A stretch of 44,500 nucleotides of DNA from Nonomuraea cypriaca. Its GTDB lineage: Bacteria; Actinomycetota; Actinomycetes; Streptosporangiales; Streptosporangiaceae. The position numbers were made by a program, and so were the translations under genes. The stretch lies in the NCBI RefSeq assembly GCF_015645445.1, contig NZ_JADOGI010000074.1, positions 1 to 44,500 on the forward strand, in the 5' to 3' direction. Below the pieces are notes generated by a model, which was given only the letters and a program-made list of their open reading frames with translations, was not told the origin of the DNA and did no database searches. Each line of letters begins with the position of its first letter. Position 1 is the stretch's first letter. Positions 41,021-44,500 of the stretch are shown piece by piece.

Positions 41021-42031
41021 TCAGACGCCGTAGCGTTCCGGCTTCGGCGAGCGCGACATGAGGAGCGTGCCCGCCTCCGACGGAGACATGCCGTCGTGCA
41101 CCACTCCGACGACGACCTCGGTGATCGGCATCTCCACGTCGTGCTTCCCTGCCAGCTCCAGAACGGACTCGCACGACTTGACGCCTTCCGCGGTCTGCTT
41201 GGTGGCGGCGACGACCTCGGCCAGAGTCATGCCGCGGCCGAGGTTCTCGCCGAACGTGCGGTTGCGTGACAGCGGTGACGTACAGGTGGCGACCAGGTCT
41301 CCCATGCCCGCCAGCCCCGCGAACGTGTGCGGGTCGGCCCCCAGCGCGGCACCCAGGCGGGAGATCTCCGCCAGGCCCCTGGTGATGAGCATGGCGCTGA
41401 CGTTGTCGCCCATGCCCATGCCCGCGGAGACGCCGACGGCCAGCGCGATCACGTTTTTCACGGCGCCGCCGAGCTCGACGCCGACCACGTCGGGGTTGGT
41501 GTAGGGGCGAAACCACGGCGGCAGGTGGCAGGCGGCCTGGAGGCGCTCGGCGACCGACTCGTCGGTGCAGGCGACGACCGTGGCGGCGGGCTGGCGGTGG
41601 GCGATCTCCTTGGCCAGATTGGGCCCGGAGACCACCGCGACACGCTCCTCCGGCACCTCGGCGACCTCGCGGATCACCTCGCTCATCCGCTTGGTCGTGC
41701 CCAGCTCGATGCCCTTCATGAGGCTGACCAGGACGGCCTTGTGCGGGATGTGCTCGCGCCAGGCGATCAGGTTGGGCCGCAGCATCTGCGACGGCACGGC
41801 CAGCACCACGAAATCCGCCCCGTCGAGGGCCCGCGCCGGGTCGGTCGTGGCCCGCAGCGCGGGCGGCAGGGGCACGCCGGGCAGGTAGTCGGGGTTGACG
41901 TGGTCGCGGTCGATCGCCTCGACCAGCCCGCGTCTGCGCCCCCACAACGTGACCTCGTTGCCCGCCTCTGCCAGAAGCATGGCGAACGTGGTCCCCCACG
42001 AGCCCGTGCCGAAAACGGCCACCTTGGTCAT
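41021..42031 (-). CDS. gpsA: glycerol-3-phosphate dehydrogenase (NAD(P)+)
   Basis: GpsA reduces dihydroxyacetone phosphate to glycerol-3-phosphate for phospholipid synthesis. The 336-residue protein starts MTKVAVFGTGSWGTTFAMLL with the nucleotide-binding GxGxxG motif. It has VLAVPSQMLR, VVSGPNLAKEIA with the catalytic Lys region, ELGGAVKNVIALAVG, and LAGMGDLVATCTSPLSRNRT. The ATG at 42031 is four bases after the plsC stop codon, so the two lipid genes are coupled. An in-frame ATG at 42082 would overlap plsC. Confidence 0.97.
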   Translation of the reverse strand: MTKVAVFGTGSWGTTFAMLLAEAGNEVTLWGRRRGLVEAIDRDHVNPDYLPGVPLPPALRATTDPARALDGADFVVLAVPSQMLRPNLIAWREHIPHKAVLVSLMKGIELGTTKRMSEVIREVAEVPEERVAVVSGPNLAKEIAHRQPAATVVACTDESVAERLQAACHLPPWFRPYTNPDVVGVELGGAVKNVIALAVGVSAGMGMGDNVSAMLITRGLAEISRLGAALGADPHTFAGLAGMGDLVATCTSPLSRNRTFGENLGRGMTLAEVVAATKQTAEGVKSCESVLELAGKHDVEMPITEVVVGVVHDGMSPSEAGTLLMSRSPKPERYGV

Positions 42032-42035
42032 GCCA

Positions 42036-42746
42036 TCACCGCCCACCTGGATCGTAGGGGATCTCGGGGGCCTTCTCGCCACGCAGCTCGGCGAGCTGCT
42101 CGGTGATCGCCGCCATGATGTCGGCCGTCGCCTCGCGCAGCACGTCGCCCTGCGGCGGCTTGCCCGCGTACTTCGACAGGTCCACCGGCGGCCCCACCGA
42201 CACGTGGAACGTCTTGCGGGGGAACAACCTGGGCTTCTTCGCTCCGTACGGCAGCAGCTCCTGCGCTCCCCAGTGGGCCACCGGGATGACCTGCGCGCCG
42301 CTCTCCAGCGCCAGCCGGGCCGCGCCCGTCTTGCCCACCATGGGCCACAGGCCAGGATCGCGGGTGCAGGTGCCCTCGGGGTAGAACAGGATCGCGGCGC
42401 CGTCGCGCAGCCGCTGGGCCGACGCGCTCAGCGACCTGCCCGCCTCCCTGCTGCCGCGGTCGACCGGGATGGCCAGCAGCGCGGTGACGGCCCGGCCTAG
42501 GAACGGGATTCTGAACAGGGCAGACTTGGCGAGAATCACCGGCCAGCGGCCGTGGTTGAACAGGAAGTGCGAGAGCAGGACCGGATCCGTCCAGGAGAGA
42601 TGGTTGGCCGCGATGATCACCCCGCCCGTGCGCGGGATGCGCTCCCCCCGGCGCCAGTCCTTCTTGACGAGGAGCCAGGACAGCGGCTTCACGATGACTA
42701 CTGCCAGCGTTTCCCAGAAACGCGATGGTCGCGTGGGGCGGCTCAT
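42036..42746 (-). CDS. plsC: 1-acyl-sn-glycerol-3-phosphate acyltransferase
   Basis: A membrane-associated PlsC-type acyltransferase of 236 residues that makes phosphatidic acid. The catalytic motif is NHLSWTD (HX4D), the glycerol-phosphate site is FYPEGTCTRD (in place of the usual FPEGTRS), and VIPVAHWGAQELLP is the last motif. An N-terminal hydrophobic stretch (LAVVIVKPLSWLLV) may bind the membrane. The ATG at 42746 follows GGAGGA; 42761 is an alternative. Directly followed by gpsA, it forms a lipid-synthesis pair. Confidence 0.94.
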   Translation of the reverse strand: MSRPTRPSRFWETLAVVIVKPLSWLLVKKDWRRGERIPRTGGVIIAANHLSWTDPVLLSHFLFNHGRWPVILAKSALFRIPFLGRAVTALLAIPVDRGSREAGRSLSASAQRLRDGAAILFYPEGTCTRDPGLWPMVGKTGAARLALESGAQVIPVAHWGAQELLPYGAKKPRLFPRKTFHVSVGPPVDLSKYAGKPPQGDVLREATADIMAAITEQLAELRGEKAPEIPYDPGGR

Positions 42747-43064
42747 GGTCTCCTCCAACACTCACGGTACGCGCGCCAAGTCTCCCGGCCGGCCGCTCGG
42801 GATGTCGAGGCGACGGGGCGCTTCGGAGCACTGCGATCGCGGTCGTGGTGCAGGGGCCGCTCACCGATCCGCCGGCGCCCTGTCCGCCATCCCGGCGAAC
42901 GTCTACGATCTCCCCCGGCTCCTTCCCCGCCCCACGGCGGCGGGCCGCCGCTTCGCTCACATCGTATTCCACCGTCAGACAACACTCGCGCAAACATTCG
43001 ATACCGCGGAGGTGTCGCGCGTGTTCCCGTGCGCGGCCGCGGTTTTCAGGCTCAAGGAGACTGG
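42747..43064. other. divergent promoter region between plsC and cofC
   Basis: About 320 bases separate the two starts. No gene can be supported on either strand. The stretch 42955-43010 is more AT-rich than the rest and probably holds the cofC promoter. Confidence 0.45.
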
Positions 43065-43700
43065 ATGAGCATCGGCTGGTCACTGGTCATTCCGGTGAAG
43101 ACGCTGGTAGCGGCCAAGAGCCGGCTGGCCGCAGCGACAGGACGGCACCGCACGGCGTTCGCCGTCGCCGTGGCCGGCGACACCGTGGCGGCGGCGCTCG
43201 CCTGCCCGCCGGTCGCCCGCGTGATCGTGGTGACCTCTGATCCCGCCGCCGCCGGGCCGCTCGCCGCCCTGGGCGCCGACGTGGTGCACGACCCGGACCG
43301 CGGACTGAACACGGCATTGCGTACGGGGGCCGCGGAGGCCGTACGCGTCGCGCCCGGTGACGCGGTGGGTGCGCTCCAGGCGGACCTCCCCGCCCTGCGG
43401 CCCGCCGAGCTGGCGGTGGCGCTGGAGGCGGCCGGCGAGTTCGACCAGGCGTTCGTGCCGGACGCGCTGGACATCGGGACCACCTTCTACGGGGTACGCG
43501 CCGGGATGCCGTTCAAGCCGAGGTTCGGTGGCGAGTCACGGGCCAAGCACCTGGCCGGCGGCGCCAAGGAGCTGTGCCTGCCCGGTATCGAGTCGGTACG
43601 CCGCGACGTCGACACACCCGACGACCTCCGCGCGGCCATCGAACTGGGCCTGGGACGGCACACGGCGGCAGTGGTCGCCGAACTGTGGCCGCCCTCCTGA
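43065..43700 (+). CDS. cofC: 2-phospho-L-lactate (or phosphoenolpyruvate) guanylyltransferase
   Basis: CofC/FbiD activates 2-phospho-L-lactate or phosphoenolpyruvate with GTP for the side chain of the redox cofactor F420. The 211-residue protein starts MSIGWSLVIPVKTLVAAKSR, the nucleotide-binding loop of the family. It has VVTSDPAAAGPLAALGADVV, LQADLPALRPAEL, and the C-terminal GIESVRRDVDTPDDLRAAIE. AAGGAGA precedes the ATG at 43065. It is divergent from plsC, as is common in actinobacteria, and is followed by a repeat tract. Confidence 0.95.
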   Translation: MSIGWSLVIPVKTLVAAKSRLAAATGRHRTAFAVAVAGDTVAAALACPPVARVIVVTSDPAAAGPLAALGADVVHDPDRGLNTALRTGAAEAVRVAPGDAVGALQADLPALRPAELAVALEAAGEFDQAFVPDALDIGTTFYGVRAGMPFKPRFGGESRAKHLAGGAKELCLPGIESVRRDVDTPDDLRAAIELGLGRHTAAVVAELWPPS

Positions 43701-43763
43701 GACCGCGTCCCAGACACCGCGGTCCCTGAAACGCGTCCTTGAGACGCGCGTCCCTGAGACGGC

Positions 43764-43819
43764 GTGCCTGGGACCGCGTGCCTGGGACCGCGTGCCTGGG
43801 ACCGCGTGCCTGGGACCGC
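43764..43819 (+). repeat. four perfect 14-bp tandem repeats
   Basis: GTGCCTGGGACCGC occurs four times in a row without mismatch, starting at 43764, 43778, 43792 and 43806. Degenerate relatives (CCCTGAGACGGC, CCTTGAGACGCG and similar) extend the pattern back to the cofC stop codon at 43700. The tract lies between two convergent genes and is not translated in any supported frame. Confidence 0.9.
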
Positions 43820-43852
43820 GTGCGGCTGGAGACCGTCGCGGGCAGGGCGGGT

Positions 43853-44500
43853 TCATGATGGCTGCTCAGCGGTCGTCGCGGGCGTCTTCATGATGGCCGG
43901 CGCGGTGACCACCGCCAGGTACGACAGGCCCAGTCCGGCGATGCCGGCCGCGAAGACCGCGTAGCCGCCGAGCCACTCACCCAGGGCGCCGCCGGCCAGC
44001 CCGCCCAGCGGCATCGCGCCCCACATGAGGAACCGCATGCTGGCGTTGACCCGGCCGAGCAGGCGTTCGGGGGTGATCCGCTGACGGTAGCTGAGCTGGG
44101 CGATGTTGAAGACCACGGCGGCGGCGCCGGCCAGGGCCGAGAAGACGGGGAAGGCCAGCAGCCGCCAGCCGGGTCCCGTGGCCATGATGGGCAGTTGGAG
44201 CGCCATGGTGAGGGTGGCGGAGACGTACAGGGTCGGGCCGACTCCGTGACGGGCGGACAGCCGGGCCGCGAGCGCCGCCCCGGCCAGGGCGCCGACGGCG
44301 GATGACGACAGCAGCAGCCCGTACATGGTGGCCTCGACGCCCAGGTCCGCCACCAGGTAGAGGGGGTACCCGACCGCACAGGCACCGAGCGCCACCCTAG
44401 TGAGCGCGCCGCCGATCGCGACCCGGCGCAACACCCGGTCCCGCACGACGAACGCGACCCCCTCCGCCACCTCCGCCCGCAACCCCCCACTCCGCCTCCC
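43853..44500 (-). CDS. MFS transporter, partial (5' end beyond window)
   Basis: The C-terminal half or more of a major facilitator, at least 215 residues, is read in from the window edge without a stop codon. About six helices are visible, including VALGACAVGYPLYLVADLGV, TMYGLLLSSSAVGALAGAAL and YAVFAAGIAGLGLSYLAVV. The loop RITPERLLGRVNASMRFLMW is typical of MFS_3/macrolide-efflux-like exporters. The start lies beyond 44500. The substrate is unknown. Confidence 0.85.
   Translation of the reverse strand, partial: GRRSGGLRAEVAEGVAFVVRDRVLRRVAIGGALTRVALGACAVGYPLYLVADLGVEATMYGLLLSSSAVGALAGAALAARLSARHGVGPTLYVSATLTMALQLPIMATGPGWRLLAFPVFSALAGAAAVVFNIAQLSYRQRITPERLLGRVNASMRFLMWGAMPLGGLAGGALGEWLGGYAVFAAGIAGLGLSYLAVVTAPAIMKTPATTAEQPS

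Noticed and set aside
43764..43819. The 14-bp tandem repeats as a CRISPR array
   Set aside because: The copies are directly adjacent with no spacers, far shorter than CRISPR repeats, and there is no cas gene nearby.

Overview
The window looks like chromosomal DNA of a high-GC actinobacterium, probably a filamentous one of the Streptosporangiales (Nonomuraea or a relative). I infer this from the very GC-rich third codon positions, the many GTG and TTG starts, a SigR-type ECF sigma factor, an F420-pathway gene (cofC), an actinobacterial iron box, and the housekeeping order ftsY-smc-acyP-mutM-rnc-rpmF-DUF177-coaD-rsmD-recG-rpmB-thiL-ddl-gpsA-plsC-cofC. I found no tRNA, rRNA, CRISPR array, insertion sequence or phage gene.

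Region by region. From 173 to 4690, all on the minus strand, is an apparent operon. It holds a large NB-ARC/LuxR regulator between two truncated relatives of acyl-adenylating enzymes and ends with an alpha/beta hydrolase; a perfect 12-bp palindrome lies where an activator would bind upstream. typA/bipA is at 4914-6764 and an unfamiliar large membrane protein at 7055-9568. From 9621 to 11427 on the minus strand are a DUF2461 protein, a lipoprotein polysaccharide deacetylase and a small hypothetical gene. A divergent XRE-cupin regulator and EamA permease (11566-13066) share a repeat-rich operator region. At 13127-14679 a MEDS/HATPase protein converges, with overlapping stop codons, on a SigR-like sigma factor that has no RsrA-type anti-sigma gene beside it.

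From 15187 to 19133 is an iron-siderophore ABC importer: the binding protein is divergent from two FecCD permeases and an ATPase, with IdeR/DmdR-type boxes between them. The importer ATPase gene overlaps, antisense and by 80 bp, the end of an MFS exporter gene. That exporter closes an unusual three-gene set: a 24-codon micro-ORF with a strong ribosome binding site, a TPR-repeat protein with an unrecognised N-terminal domain, and the exporter (19054-22123).

From 22246 to 43700 is the conserved housekeeping block for chromosome segregation, protein targeting, DNA repair, ribosome maturation, CoA, thiamine, peptidoglycan precursor, phospholipid and F420 synthesis. Oddities in it are a repetitive insertion in the SMC hinge region, a decayed MFS pseudogene between acyP and mutM, a probable ATC start codon for thiL, a membrane-anchored protein with Gly-Pro-Phe-Asp repeats and a CBM2-like ending, and several short tandem repeats at gene 3' ends. 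The window closes inside another MFS transporter gene.

The strongest candidates for an undescribed system are the micro-ORF/TPR/MFS set and the regulator cluster with adenylate-enzyme remnants. Both are inferences from gene content and layout, not proven functions.
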